DNA from: Rhizobium sp. Q54 | GTDB taxonomy: Bacteria; Pseudomonadota; Alphaproteobacteria; Rhizobiales; Xanthobacteraceae | Direction of reading: 5' to 3' | Assembly (NCBI GenBank): GCA_945861895.1 | Contig: CAMAWF010000001.1 | Location: 46,333 to 110,332, forward strand | DNA: 64,000 bases | In this document: one piece after another, positions 1 through 11,084 of the stretch | Layout: the number at the start of each line of letters is the position of its first letter | Numbering within the stretch: the stretch's first letter is position 1 | The notes under the pieces: model-generated | What the model was told of the DNA's origin: nothing | Seen by the model: the letters and a program-made list of their open reading frames with translations, nothing else | The model's database searches: none | Translations under genes and position numbers: made by a program

Positions 1-1248
1 CTCATCGCCCTGCTCGCCGTGGCCGCGATCTATTCGCTCGGCGGCTCGTCGCAGGAGCCCCAGCGCGGTGCGCGCGGGCGCTTCGGCGCGGACGGTCCGG
101 TGCCGGTGCTCGCGGCCGCGGCGAAGCTCGCCGACGTGCCGATTTATCTCGACGCGGTCGGCACCACGCGCGCGCTCAACACCGTGACGGTGCGCCCGCA
201 GGTCGACGGAAAACTCATCGGCGTGGGCTTCAAGGAAGGCCAGGATGTCCGCAAGGGCGACGTGCTCGCGCGCATCGATCCCACCACCTACAAGGCGCAG
301 CTCGATCAGGCGATGGCCAAGAAGGCGCAGGACGAGGCGCTGCTCGGCAATGCGCGCATCGATCTCGATCGCTACGAGCGTCTGGCCGCGACCAATTCGA
401 TCAACCGCCAGCAGGCCGACACCCAGCGCGCGCTGGTCGCGCAGATCGAGGCGCAAGTCAAATCCGACCAGGCCGCGGTCGACAACGCCAAGGCGATCCT
501 GGAATACACCACCGTGGTCGCCCCGATCGATGGACGCACCGGCATCCGCCAGGTCGATGAAGGCAATATCGTGCGCGCGTCGGACTCCACCGGCATCGTC
601 GTCATCACGCAGATCCAGCCGATCTCGGTGCTGTTCAATCTGCCGCAGCAAAACATTTCGCAGGTGAACAAGGCGTTCGCGCAAACGCCGCTCGCGGTCG
701 AGGCGCTGCAATCCGACAACGACGCGGTGATCGACCGCGGCACCTTGGGCGTGGTCGACAATCAGGTCGACCAGACCACCGGAACCGTGCGGCTGAAAGC
801 CGATTTTCCCAACGCCAGTCTCGCGCTCTGGCCAGGGCAGTTCGTCAATGTCCGGCTGCTGATCGACACGCTGCGTCAGGTCGTCGTGATCCCGACCGGC
901 GCGGTGCAGCGCGGGCCGGCCGGCACTTTCGTCTATGTGGTCAGGGACGACAATAAAGTGGCGATGCGGCCGGTGAGCATTTCGCTACAGGATGAAACCC
1001 AGGCCGTGGTGGCAAACGGCGTGCAGCCGCCCGAGCGCGTGGTCACCACCGGCTTCGCGCGGCTGACTGACGGCACCCAGGTCAACGTCGCCGGTAATGC
1101 GGATACGGCCGTGCCGGCGGCCGCACGTCCGCCGGGGGCGCTGCGCGACGGCCAGCGGCCCGACGGCAACCGCCGCCCGCGCTCCGATGCCGCGCCAGGC
1201 GCACCACCAATCCCGACGCAAAGCCCAACACCAAGCCCAACACGATGA
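1..1248 (+). CDS. RND efflux periplasmic adaptor (HlyD/MdtA family), 5' partial
   Basis: Membrane-fusion protein that links an inner-membrane RND pump to an outer-membrane channel. The frame is open from base 1 (reads LIALLAVAAIYSLGG), so the GTG at 19 is internal and the N-terminal anchor helix starts before the window. Visible in order: the first lipoyl half (RPQVDGKLIGVGFKEGQ), an alpha-helical hairpin rich in Gln/Ala/Arg, the second lipoyl half (VVAPIDGRTGIRQVDEG), a beta-barrel and a membrane-proximal domain. It ends in a Pro/Arg/Gly-rich, disordered-looking tail. Its TGA overlaps the ATG of the next gene (ATGA), so the two are translationally coupled. Export substrate unknown. Confidence 0.93.
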   Translation, partial: LIALLAVAAIYSLGGSSQEPQRGARGRFGADGPVPVLAAAAKLADVPIYLDAVGTTRALNTVTVRPQVDGKLIGVGFKEGQDVRKGDVLARIDPTTYKAQLDQAMAKKAQDEALLGNARIDLDRYERLAATNSINRQQADTQRALVAQIEAQVKSDQAAVDNAKAILEYTTVVAPIDGRTGIRQVDEGNIVRASDSTGIVVITQIQPISVLFNLPQQNISQVNKAFAQTPLAVEALQSDNDAVIDRGTLGVVDNQVDQTTGTVRLKADFPNASLALWPGQFVNVRLLIDTLRQVVVIPTGAVQRGPAGTFVYVVRDDNKVAMRPVSISLQDETQAVVANGVQPPERVVTTGFARLTDGTQVNVAGNADTAVPAAARPPGALRDGQRPDGNRRPRSDAAPGAPPIPTQSPTPSPTR

Positions 1249-4200
1249 GCGTCTCGTCGCCCTTCATTCACCGGCCGATTGCGACCTCGCTGCTCGGCAT
1301 CGCGGTGATGCTCGGCGGCGCGCTCGGCTACTGGTGGCTGCCGGTGTCGGCGCTGCCGCAGGTGGACTTCCCGACCATCCAGGTCACCACGCAATTGCCG
1401 GGCGCCAATCCGGACACCATCGCCTCGCTAGTGACGGCGCCGCTGGAGCGGCAGTTCGGGCAAACCCCTTCGCTCTCCACCATGACGTCGTCGTCGAGCT
1501 ACGGCATCAGCCAGATCACGCTGCAATTCGATTTGAGCCGCGACATCGACGCCGCCGCGCAGGACGTGCAGGCCGCCATCAACGCCGCCGGTTCGACGCT
1601 GCCGCGAAATCTTCCCTATCCGCCGCTGTATTCGAAGGTGAATCCCGCCGACGCGCCGATCGTCACGCTGGCGCTGACCTCGGACACCACATCGCTGCGC
1701 GCGCTCAGCGACATCGCCGATACCATGATGACGCCGCGGCTTTCCGAGGTGACCGGCGTCGGCCGCGTCTCGGTGCAGGGCGGCATCCGGCCCGGCATCC
1801 GCATCCAGGCCGATCTCGCGCGGCTCGCCGCCTACAATATCGGGCTGGAAGACCTGCGCACCGCCATCGTCGGCGCCAATGTCGCCGGCCCCAAGGGCGC
1901 GCTCGATGGCGCGCATCAATCCTATACCATTGCCGCCAACGACCAGATCGCGGCGGCGGACGCCTACAAGACCATCGTCATCGCGTTCCGCAACGGCGCG
2001 CCGGTTCTGCTCGGCGATGTCGCCAATGTCGTCGAGGGCCTGGAGAACACCAAGGTCGGCGGCTGGTATCAGGGCGTGCCCGCGATCGTGGTCGACGTGC
2101 AGCGCCAGCCCGGCGCCAACGTGATCCAGACCGTGGAGCGCGTGCGCGGCGAACTGCCGCGGCTGCAGCGCGCGATGCCGGCGGGCGTCAAGCTCACCAT
2201 CGTCAATGACCGCACCGTCACCATCCGCGCCTCGATCCGCGACGTGCAATTCACGCTGGTGCTGAGCGTCGCGCTGGTGGTGCTGGTGGTGCTGATATTC
2301 CTGCGCACGGTCCGCGCCACCATCATTGCCGGCGTCGCACTGCCGCTCTCGCTGGTGGCGACCTTCGGCGCGATGTGGTTCTGCGGATTTTCGCTCGATA
2401 ATCTTTCGCTGATGGCGCTGACCATCGGCACCGGCTTCGTGGTCGACGACGCCATCGTCATGATCGAGAACATCGTGCGCCACATGGAAAAGGGCGAGCG
2501 GCCGCTGCAAGCGGCGTTGCGCGGCGCGCGCGAGATCAGCTTCACCGTGATCTCGCTCACGGTGTCGTTGATCGCGGTGTTCATTCCGCTCTTGTTCATG
2601 ACTGGACTGGTGGGCCGCATGTTCCACGAATTCGCGCTCACGCTCACCATCGCCGTGGTGGCGTCGATGGTCGTGTCGCTGACGCTGACGCCGATGATGT
2701 GCAGCCGGCTGCTGCGCCCGCATGTCGAGCGCAAAAGCTCCGCGCTGGCGCAGACGTTAAACCGCTGGGTCGACCGCACCGTCGAGCTTTATCGCGAAAG
2801 CCTGGAATGGGTGTTGCGCCATCAGCAGGCAACTTTGGTGACGACGCTGATCACGCTCGTTGCCACCGTCCTGCTCTATATCGCGATCCCCAAGGGTTTT
2901 CTGCCGTTGCAGGATACCGGCCTGATCGTGGCGGTGACCGAAGCCGGCACGGATGTTTCCTTTGCCGAGATGACGCGCCGGCAGCAGGCGGTGGAAGCCG
3001 CGATCCGATCCGACCCCGAGGTTACTGGCATCGTCTCCGTCGTCGGCGTCAGCCCGATCAATGCCACGCCCAATGCCGGCCGCCTCGTCATCACGCTGCG
3101 CCCGCGCGGCGAGCGCAGCGCGCGGATGAACGAGATCGTGCCGCGGTTGCAGGCGAAAGCCGGCGCGGTGCCGGGAATGAACGTCTATTTCCAGCCGGTG
3201 CAGGACGTGCAAATCAGCACGCGTGCCAGCCGCGCGCAGTATCAATACACGCTGGTCGGCACCGACACGCAGGAGGTTTCGGACTGGTCGCTCAAGCTCG
3301 CCGAAAAGCTGCGCGCGTCGCCGGTCATGCGCGAGGTCGCCTCCGAAGCGCAGGAAGGCGGATTGCGGGTGATGGTCAATGTCGACCGCGAAAAGGCCGG
3401 ACGACTCGGCGTCTCCATGCAGAACATCACCGACACGCTCAACAATGCCTTCGGCCAGCGGCAGATTTCCACCATCTACGCGCAGGCCAACCAATACCGC
3501 GTGATCCTGGAAGCAATGCCGCAATACCAGCGCGACCCCGCCGCGCTCTCGAAGCTCTACGTCACCGGCAGCAGCAGCACGACCTCAAGCAGCACGACGG
3601 TTGCGACATCCACCGTTCCCGGCGCGACCTCTGGCGCCGCCAGCAGCGCCAGCAGCGCGACCTCGACCAGCACCAGCAGCACGCAGGTGCCGCTGGCCGC
3701 CTTCGCCAGTTTCGAGCGCGTCTCGGCGCCGCTCGTCATCGCGCATCAGGAGCAGTTTCCCTCGGTGACCATCAGCTTCGATCTCGCCCCACGCGCGGCA
3801 TTGAGCGACGCGGTGGCGGCGATCTCGGCCGCCCAGCAGGACATCGGCTTGCCGAATTCAGTGATCGGCAGCTATTCCGGCGATGCCGCCGAATTCCGCA
3901 AGTCGCTCGCCAACGAGCCGTGGCTGATCCTCGCCGCCGCCATCACGATCTACATCGTGCTCGGCGTCTTGTACGAGAGCTTCATCCATCCGCTCACGAT
4001 CCTCTCCACTTTGCCCTCGGCCGGCGTCGGCGCGCTGTTGGCGCTGATGCTGTTTGGCTATGACCTCTCGGTCATCGCGCTGATCGGCATCGTGCTGCTG
4101 ATGGGCATCGTGAAGAAAAACGCGATCATGATGATCGACTTCGCGCTCGAAGCCGAACGGCATCAAGGGCTATCGCCGCGCGAGTCGATCGTGCAGGCTT

Positions 4201-4466
4201 CGCTGTTGCGCTTCCGCCCGATCATGATGACCACGCTCGCCGCATTGTTCGGCGCCCTGCCGCTGGCGCTGGAAGGCGGCACCGGCTCGGAACTGCGCAA
4301 TCCGCTCGGCGTCACCATTGTCGGCGGATTACTGGTGAGCCAATTGCTCACGCTCTACACCACGCCGGTAATCTATCTCTACATGGAGCGGCTGCGCGTG
4401 CGGCTCACGCCGGCGGCGGCGCCGGAGCCGCCGCGGCCGAAATACCGCGCGCGGCCGGCGGAGTAG
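1245..4466 (+). CDS. RND efflux pump permease (MdtB-like)
   Basis: Proton-driven inner-membrane RND transporter, 1073 aa against a usual size near 1040. It opens with the family start (SSPFIHRPIATSLLGIAVML, TM1). The TM4 proton-relay aspartates are in VVDDAIVMIEN (about residues 400-402) and the TM10 lysine in GIVKKNAIMMIDFA (about 955). A Ser/Thr/Ala-rich low-complexity stretch of about 40 residues interrupts the C-terminal periplasmic part at about residues 775-813; the neighbouring paralogue lacks it, which accounts for the extra length. Overlaps the adaptor by 4 nt and is followed by a second RND gene after 4 nt, the MdtABC arrangement in which two different permeases form one heterotrimer. 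Confidence 0.95.
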   Translation: MSVSSPFIHRPIATSLLGIAVMLGGALGYWWLPVSALPQVDFPTIQVTTQLPGANPDTIASLVTAPLERQFGQTPSLSTMTSSSSYGISQITLQFDLSRDIDAAAQDVQAAINAAGSTLPRNLPYPPLYSKVNPADAPIVTLALTSDTTSLRALSDIADTMMTPRLSEVTGVGRVSVQGGIRPGIRIQADLARLAAYNIGLEDLRTAIVGANVAGPKGALDGAHQSYTIAANDQIAAADAYKTIVIAFRNGAPVLLGDVANVVEGLENTKVGGWYQGVPAIVVDVQRQPGANVIQTVERVRGELPRLQRAMPAGVKLTIVNDRTVTIRASIRDVQFTLVLSVALVVLVVLIFLRTVRATIIAGVALPLSLVATFGAMWFCGFSLDNLSLMALTIGTGFVVDDAIVMIENIVRHMEKGERPLQAALRGAREISFTVISLTVSLIAVFIPLLFMTGLVGRMFHEFALTLTIAVVASMVVSLTLTPMMCSRLLRPHVERKSSALAQTLNRWVDRTVELYRESLEWVLRHQQATLVTTLITLVATVLLYIAIPKGFLPLQDTGLIVAVTEAGTDVSFAEMTRRQQAVEAAIRSDPEVTGIVSVVGVSPINATPNAGRLVITLRPRGERSARMNEIVPRLQAKAGAVPGMNVYFQPVQDVQISTRASRAQYQYTLVGTDTQEVSDWSLKLAEKLRASPVMREVASEAQEGGLRVMVNVDREKAGRLGVSMQNITDTLNNAFGQRQISTIYAQANQYRVILEAMPQYQRDPAALSKLYVTGSSSTTSSSTTVATSTVPGATSGAASSASSATSTSTSSTQVPLAAFASFERVSAPLVIAHQEQFPSVTISFDLAPRAALSDAVAAISAAQQDIGLPNSVIGSYSGDAAEFRKSLANEPWLILAAAITIYIVLGVLYESFIHPLTILSTLPSAGVGALLALMLFGYDLSVIALIGIVLLMGIVKKNAIMMIDFALEAERHQGLSPRESIVQASLLRFRPIMMTTLAALFGALPLALEGGTGSELRNPLGVTIVGGLLVSQLLTLYTTPVIYLYMERLRVRLTPAAAPEPPRPKYRARPAE

Positions 4467-4470
4467 CGCC

Positions 4471-7400
4471 ATGAATTTCTCACAGCCCTTCGTGCGCCGG
4501 CCGATCGGCACGACGTTATTGGCCATCGGCCTGTTCATGGTCGGCGCCGTCGCCTACGGCTTTTTGCCGGTCGCCAGCCTGCCGTCGGTGGAGTTCCCGA
4601 CCATCAATATCACCGCCAGCCGGCCTGGCGCCGATCCCGCCATCATGGCGGCCACGGTCGCCGCGCCGCTGGAGCGCCGCATCGGCGAAATCTCCGGCGT
4701 CACCGAGATGACATCGGTAAGCTCGCTCGGATTCTCGCGCATCACCGTGCAGTTCGATCTCAACCGCAGCATCGAAGGCGCGGCGCGCGACGTGCAGGCC
4801 GCGCTCAACGCCGCGCTCAGCGACTTGCCCAGCGACATGCCGACGCTGCCCAGTTTCCGCAAGGCTAATCCGGCCGCCGCGCCGATTTTGATTCTGGCGC
4901 TGACGTCGAAAACCGTTTTGCCGAGCGCGATTTACGATGCCGCCGACACTGTGATCGCGCAGCGGCTGTCGCAGGTCGAGGGCGTGGCCGAGGTCAACGT
5001 CGCCGGCTCCGAGCAGCCGGCAATCCGGGTGAGCGTCAATCCGGTGCTGCTCGCCTCCATGGGCATCTCGATGGAAGAGGTGCGCACGGCCATCGTCAAT
5101 TCCAATGCGGTGGGGCCGCTCGGCGTTTTCGACGGCGAGAGCCGCGCCATCACCATCGGCGTCAACGACCAACTGCGCGCGCCCGTTCAATACGATCCCG
5201 TCGTGGTGAAGACGGTCAACGGAACGGTGATCCGGCTTTCCAACGTTGCCACGATCCAGGCCGGCGTGCGCAACAACCGCTCGGCCGGCGGATTCAATCG
5301 CGAGCCGGCGGTGCTGCTCATCATCACCAAGCAGGGCGACGCCAACGTCATCGATACGGTCGACCGGATCTATCGGGTGATCCCCGATCTGCGGCGCTGG
5401 ATACCCGCCGGCATCGAGATATCGGTGCTGTCGGACCGCACGCAAACCATTCGCGCCAGCGTGCGCGACATGCAGCTCACGCTTGCCGCCACCATCGTCC
5501 TGGTCATGCTGGTGGTGTTCGTGTTCCTGCGCCGCGGCGCGGCGACTATCGCCGCCGGAATCACCGTGCCGCTATCGCTCGCCGGCACTTGCGCCGCCAT
5601 GTGGGCGGCCGGATTTTCGATCGACAATCTCTCGCTGATGGCGCTCGCCGTGAGCGTCGGCTTCGTGGTCGACGACGCCATCGTGATGATCGAGAACATG
5701 TTCCGCAATCTGGAAAAGGGAATGTCGCCGTTGCGCGCGGCGCTGGCCGGCGCAAAGCAGATCGGCTTCACCGTGGTCTCGATCAGCGTGTCGCTGATCG
5801 CCGCCTTCATTCCGTTGCTGTTCATGGGCGGCATCGTCGGGCGCTTGTTCCGCGAATTTTCCGTCACGCTTGCTTTCGCCATCGCGGTATCGACCGTGGT
5901 GTCGCTCTCGGTGACGCCGATGATCTGCGCTTATTTCGTGCACGCGCCGCCGAGCCGCAACGCGACCTGGCTCGACCGCCTGGTCGAAGGAGCGCTGGCG
6001 CGGTTTATCGGTTTCTATGCGCGCACGCTGCGGCATGTCTTGCGGCATCACGTGCTGGTAATGCTGGTTTTTGTCGCGACCATCGCGCTCACGGTCGCTC
6101 TCTATATCAAGACGCCGAAAGGTTATTTCCCGCAGGACGACACCGGCCTGGTGTTCGGCGGGATGCAGGCCTCGACCGATATTTCGTTCCAGGCCATGGC
6201 CGAGCTGCAACAAAAGGTGCTCGACATCGTCTTTGCCGATCCTGCGGTGGCCAATGTCGGATCGTCGGTCGGGGCGTCGGGATACAACTCCTCGGTCAAC
6301 CGCGGGCGGGTGTTCATCAGCCTCAAGCCGCTGGCGGAGCGCAATGGCGTGAGCACGCAGCGCGTCGTGGCGCGGCTGCGCACCCAGTTGAACGGCATTC
6401 CGGGCCTGCGGGTGTTCATGGTGCCGGCGCAGGATTTGCGCGTCGGCGGGCGGCAAAGCGACTCGCAATATCAGTTCACTTTGTGGAGCCCCGATTTCGA
6501 CGAATTGCAGCGCTGGCTGCCGCGGGTGCAGGACCGCATCAAGCAGCTGCCGGGTATCGTCGACGTCACCACCGATCGCGAGCAGGGCGGGCTGCAGGCC
6601 AAGATCGTCATCGACCGCCCGGCGGCCGCGCGGCTGGGCGTGAAGATGCAGGACATCGACAACGCGCTCAACAATGCGTTTTCGCAACGGCAGATTTCGA
6701 CCATCTACACCCAGCGCAACCAGTATCGCGTCATCCTGGAAGTCGACCGCAAATATCAGCGCGACCCTTCCGATCTTGCGCAGGTCTATGTCAGCGGCAG
6801 CGGCGGCAGACAAGTGCCGCTCTCCAGCGTGGCGCGCGTCGAGCGCTCGATCGCGCCGCTGGTGGTCAACCATCAGGGCCAGTTCCCCTCCGTCACCATC
6901 ACCTACAATATTTCGCCCGAGAGCAAGCTCGAACAAGCCACCGCCGACATCGAGCGCGCGGTGGCCGGGCTGCACATGCCGGACACCATCCATGCCGAAT
7001 TCGCCGGCGACGTGCGCGCGTTTCGCGGATCGGTGGGCGCGCAGCCGCTGCTGATAGCGGCGGCGCTGATCGCGGTCTATATCGTGCTCGGCGTGCTGTA
7101 CGAGAGCCTGGCGCATCCGCTCACCATCATCTCGACGCTGCCACCGGCCGGGCTCGGCGCGCTGCTGGCGCTGCACATCTTTGATGCCGAGCTCACGGTG
7201 ATCGCCTTCATCGGCATTATTTTGCTGATCGGCATCGTGAAGAAGAACGGCATCATGCTGGTCGACTTCGCGCTCGAGGGCGAGCGGCGGCGCGGGCTGA
7301 CGCCGGACAAAGCCATCTTCGAAGCCTGCATGGAGCGCTTCCGGCCGATCCTGATGACCACGATGGCGGCGCTGCTCGGCGCGGTGCCGCTGGTGATCGC

Positions 7401-7587
7401 AACCGGCCCGGGCTCGGAGCTGCGGCGGCCGCTCGGCATCACCATCATCGGCGGATTGATCGTGTCGCAGGCGCTCACGCTCTACACCACGCCGGTGATT
7501 TATCTCTTGCTCGACCGGCTGCACCGCAGGCTTGGCGGGGCGGGGCGCGATGCGGCAAGCGGACCGCTGCCCGCGCCCGCACGCTGA
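4471..7587 (+). CDS. RND efflux pump permease (MdtC-like)
   Basis: Second RND permease, 1038 aa, the normal family length. N terminus FSQPFVRRPIGTTLLAIGLF (TM1). Proton-relay Asp pair in VVDDAIVMIENM at about residue 400 and TM10 lysine in GIVKKNGIMLVDFALEGERR. The gene begins 4 nt after its paralogue. The equivalent of the paralogue's Ser/Thr insertion is here a short YVSGSGGRQVPL turn. By analogy with MdtB/MdtC the two probably assemble together; no outer-membrane factor gene follows, so TolC-like function must be supplied elsewhere or upstream of the window. Export substrate not inferable. Confidence 0.95.
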   Translation: MNFSQPFVRRPIGTTLLAIGLFMVGAVAYGFLPVASLPSVEFPTINITASRPGADPAIMAATVAAPLERRIGEISGVTEMTSVSSLGFSRITVQFDLNRSIEGAARDVQAALNAALSDLPSDMPTLPSFRKANPAAAPILILALTSKTVLPSAIYDAADTVIAQRLSQVEGVAEVNVAGSEQPAIRVSVNPVLLASMGISMEEVRTAIVNSNAVGPLGVFDGESRAITIGVNDQLRAPVQYDPVVVKTVNGTVIRLSNVATIQAGVRNNRSAGGFNREPAVLLIITKQGDANVIDTVDRIYRVIPDLRRWIPAGIEISVLSDRTQTIRASVRDMQLTLAATIVLVMLVVFVFLRRGAATIAAGITVPLSLAGTCAAMWAAGFSIDNLSLMALAVSVGFVVDDAIVMIENMFRNLEKGMSPLRAALAGAKQIGFTVVSISVSLIAAFIPLLFMGGIVGRLFREFSVTLAFAIAVSTVVSLSVTPMICAYFVHAPPSRNATWLDRLVEGALARFIGFYARTLRHVLRHHVLVMLVFVATIALTVALYIKTPKGYFPQDDTGLVFGGMQASTDISFQAMAELQQKVLDIVFADPAVANVGSSVGASGYNSSVNRGRVFISLKPLAERNGVSTQRVVARLRTQLNGIPGLRVFMVPAQDLRVGGRQSDSQYQFTLWSPDFDELQRWLPRVQDRIKQLPGIVDVTTDREQGGLQAKIVIDRPAAARLGVKMQDIDNALNNAFSQRQISTIYTQRNQYRVILEVDRKYQRDPSDLAQVYVSGSGGRQVPLSSVARVERSIAPLVVNHQGQFPSVTITYNISPESKLEQATADIERAVAGLHMPDTIHAEFAGDVRAFRGSVGAQPLLIAAALIAVYIVLGVLYESLAHPLTIISTLPPAGLGALLALHIFDAELTVIAFIGIILLIGIVKKNGIMLVDFALEGERRRGLTPDKAIFEACMERFRPILMTTMAALLGAVPLVIATGPGSELRRPLGITIIGGLIVSQALTLYTTPVIYLLLDRLHRRLGGAGRDAASGPLPAPAR

Positions 7588-7596
7588 CTCTCCGTC

Positions 7597-7681
7597 GTCA
7601 TGGCCGGGCTTGTCGCGGCCATCCCGATCAGGAACGCAATGCCTTCCTAAACGGGATCACCGGGACAAGCCCGGTGATGAC
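7597..7681. repeat. Intergenic inverted-repeat element between convergent genes
   Basis: GTCATGGCCGGGCTTGTC near 7597 is mirrored by GACAAGCCCGGTGATGAC ending at 7681, an imperfect inverted repeat separated by about 50 nt. Repeats of this look (GTCATGGCCGGGCTTGTC) are common between genes in Bradyrhizobium-like genomes. Sitting between the 3' ends of the RND operon and the Liv operon, it could fold into a bidirectional terminator-like hairpin, but no T-run follows. Confidence 0.6.
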
Positions 7682-7688
7682 AAGCTGG

Positions 7689-8391
7689 CTAAATCCCCAA
7701 ATAGCGGTGCTGGATGTCAGCCGCGGCCGCGAGCTGCGGCGAAGAGCCGGTCCACACCACGCGCCCGCGCTCGATCAGGTAATGGCGATCGGCCACTTTG
7801 GTCAGCGCCTCGACATTCTTGTCGATCACCAGGATGGCCTGCCCGGCCTTTTTGAGTTGCGCGAGGCAGCGCCAGATTTCGGCGCGGATCAGCGGCGCCA
7901 GCCCCTCGGTCGCCTCGTCCAATATCAGCAGGCGCGGATTGGTCATCAGCGCGCGGCCGATCGCCAGCATCTGCTGCTCGCCGCCGGACAGCAGGTTGCC
8001 CATGCTGCCGGCGCGTTCGGCCAGACGCGGGAACAATCCGTAGACTTTTTCCAGCGTCCAGCCATCGGAGTTTCCGGCGCGCGCGGTGGCGACCAGATTT
8101 TCACGCACCGTCAGATTCGAAAAAATCTGCCGGCCTTCCGGCACCAATCCGATACCGAGCTGGGCCACGCGATAGGACGGATAGTCGCGAATTTCCTCGC
8201 CGCCGAAACGGATGGCGCCGGCGCGCGCGCGCGTGAGCCCCATGATCGAGCGCACGGTCGTGGTCTTGCCCATGCCGTTGCGGCCCATCAGCGTCACCAC
8301 TTCGGCGGGCTTCACGCTGAACGAAATGCCGAACAGCACCTGGCTCAAACCGTAGCAGGTCTCGACATCGGCGACGTGCAGCAGGTCGGCA

Positions 8392-8399
<8 letters not shown>
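7689..8399 (-). CDS. ABC importer ATP-binding protein (LivF-like), Liv system 1
   Basis: Cytoplasmic ATPase of a hydrophobic-amino-acid-type (HAAT) importer, 236 aa. Walker A GRNGMGKTT, signature LSGGEQQML, Walker B LLILDEATEGLAP. I start it at the ATG giving MSDADLLH (8399) rather than the longer ORF start at 8420, because this ATG overlaps the LivG stop (coordinates 8392-8399), the usual operon coupling, and LivF proteins begin close to this point. Last gene of the livK-H-M-G-F order read on the minus strand. Substrate unknown; such systems carry branched-chain amino acids, amides, urea or aromatic acids. Confidence 0.93.
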
Positions 8400-9145
<746 letters not shown>

Positions 9146-9153
<8 letters not shown>

Positions 9154-10141
9154 GTTGCACCTTTGCCAGTAATCCATCGATGCCGCCACGCGCGAACAGC
9201 ACGACCAGCAGGAACAACGGGCCCAAAACGATCTGCCAATATTCTCCGGCCTGGGTCGCGGCGCTTGGCAAAATCAAACCCGCGACGGCGCTGATAAGGA
9301 CCGGGAGGGTTTCTTCCAGCACCAGCAACGCGACCGCGCCGATCAGCGGGCCGAACAGCGACCCCATGCCGCCGAGCACCACCATGACGATGAGATCGCC
9401 CGAGCGGGTCCAGTGCATCACCGCCGGGCTGATGAAATCCGTATGGTTGGCGAGCAGCGCGCCCGCCAGCCCGCATAGCGTGCCGGCAATCACGAAGCAG
9501 ATCAGCTTGTAGCGGAATGTCGGAAATCCGATGGCGTGCATACGCCGGTCGTTCGAGCGCGATCCCCGGATCACCATGCCGAAGCGCGAATTCACCAGAC
9601 GCCAGACGAGGTAAATCGTGCCGAGCAGGAAGGCGAAACAGAGGTAATAGAACTGCGTTTTGCTGGACAGGTTGACGAGATCGCCGAATTGGCTGCGCTT
9701 GTAGATGGTCAGGCCGTCGTCGCCGCCGTAACGGTCGAGACCGATCGCGATGTAATAAAACATCTGCGCGAAGGCGAGCGTGATCATGATGAAATAGACG
9801 CCGCGCGTGCGCAGCGAAAGCGCGCCGAGGCCGAGCGCAATCAGCGCCGATACCGCGACCGCGACCGGCCACTGCACAAAGCCCGAGAGGATTCCCTCCT
9901 TCGCCAGAATGCCGACGACATAACCGCCGATGCCGAGATAGACCGCATGGCCGAAGCTCACCATGCCGCCGTAGCCGAGAATGAGGTTCAGGCTGGTCGC
10001 CGCCATCGCCAGAATGACGATGCGGGTGAACAGCGTCAGCAAGAAATAGTTGCCGGTGAGCGCGGCATAGACCGGCAGCAGGGCGAGAACCGTCAACACG
10101 CCGGCGATGAAAATGGAGCGGAGGTTGAGCGGCGCCGTCAT
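9146..10141 (-). CDS. ABC importer permease (LivM-like), Liv system 1
   Basis: Inner-membrane permease of 331 aa with about 8-10 predicted hydrophobic helices. The LivM hallmark region is NLILGYGGMVSFGHAVYLGIGGY, and there is a late VVLGGMGSLFGPLIGA segment. It pairs with the LivH-like permease encoded immediately upstream (4-nt overlap at 10138-10141). Substrate specificity comes from the binding protein at 11140-12309. Confidence 0.93.
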
Positions 10142-11055
10142 TTGCCCGCCGTGGGAAACAGGCCTTCCGGCCGGAACACCAGCACCAGCGCCATCAGCAG
10201 ATAGATCAGCATCGAGGAGAGCGCCGGTCCCGCGCTGGAGGCGGCATTGCTGCTCAGGAACAACCGCAGCAAATCGGGGAGAAAGGCGCGCCCGACCGTA
10301 TCGATCAGGCCGACGAAGATCGCGGCGACGAAGGCGCCGCGGATCGAGCCGATGCCGCCGATGATGATGACGACGAAGGCCAGGATCAGGATGTTCTCGC
10401 CCATGCCGATCTGCACGGTCAAAATCGGCGCTTGCATCAGTCCGGCAAAGCCGGCGAGCGCCGCCCCCAGACCGAACACCAGCGTATAGAGCAGCTTGAT
10501 GTTAATGCCGAGCGCACCCACCATCTCGCGATTGGAGGCGCCGGCCCGGATCAGCATGCCGATGCGCGTGCGCATGACCAGAACATAGAGCAGCAGCGCA
10601 ACGATCAACGTCGCGACGATGATGACGATGCGGTAGAGCGGATAGAAAACGCCCGGCAGCACCTGCACGGCCTGCAACATTTCCATCGGCAGCGACAGCG
10701 TCATACCCGCCGGGCCCCAGATCATCCGCACCAGTTCGTTGAAAAATAGAATCAGCCCGAAGGTTCCGAGCACGTGATCGAGGTGGTCGCGGCCGTAGAG
10801 CCGCCGCATGGCGATCACCTCCACCGCCATGCCGACCACAAGCGTGGCAATCAGCGCCAGCAGCGCGCCGGCCACGAAGCTGTCGGTCAGCGCGGCGAAG
10901 GTGGCCGCGAAATAGGCGCCGAGCATGTAGAGCGAGCCGTGCGCCAGGTTGACCAGATCCATGATGCCGAAGATCAGCGTCAGGCCGGCCGCCAACAGGA
11001 ACAGCAGCATGCCCAGTTGCACGCCGTTGAGGCATTGCTCGATAAAGTAAAGCAT
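10138..11055 (-). CDS. ABC importer permease (LivH-like), Liv system 1
   Basis: Inner-membrane permease, 305 aa, with the LivH hallmark LTLIFGIMDLVNLAHGSLYMLGAY near residue 30 and VVIIIGGIGSIRGAFVAAIFVG near the C terminus. It follows the binding-protein gene after an 84-nt spacer that holds a strong hairpin, and is coupled to LivM by a 4-nt overlap. The hairpin may explain stronger expression of the binding protein than of the membrane parts. Confidence 0.93.
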   Translation of the reverse strand: MLYFIEQCLNGVQLGMLLFLLAAGLTLIFGIMDLVNLAHGSLYMLGAYFAATFAALTDSFVAGALLALIATLVVGMAVEVIAMRRLYGRDHLDHVLGTFGLILFFNELVRMIWGPAGMTLSLPMEMLQAVQVLPGVFYPLYRIVIIVATLIVALLLYVLVMRTRIGMLIRAGASNREMVGALGINIKLLYTLVFGLGAALAGFAGLMQAPILTVQIGMGENILILAFVVIIIGGIGSIRGAFVAAIFVGLIDTVGRAFLPDLLRLFLSSNAASSAGPALSSMLIYLLMALVLVFRPEGLFPTAGK

Positions 11056-11084
11056 TGTTGTTCGCTTCGCAGGCCCAGAAACAA

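Noticed and set aside
5572-7524. 650-codon minus-strand ORF opposite the second RND gene
   Set aside because: Composition typical of antisense frames in GC-rich DNA; no ribosome site or family match.
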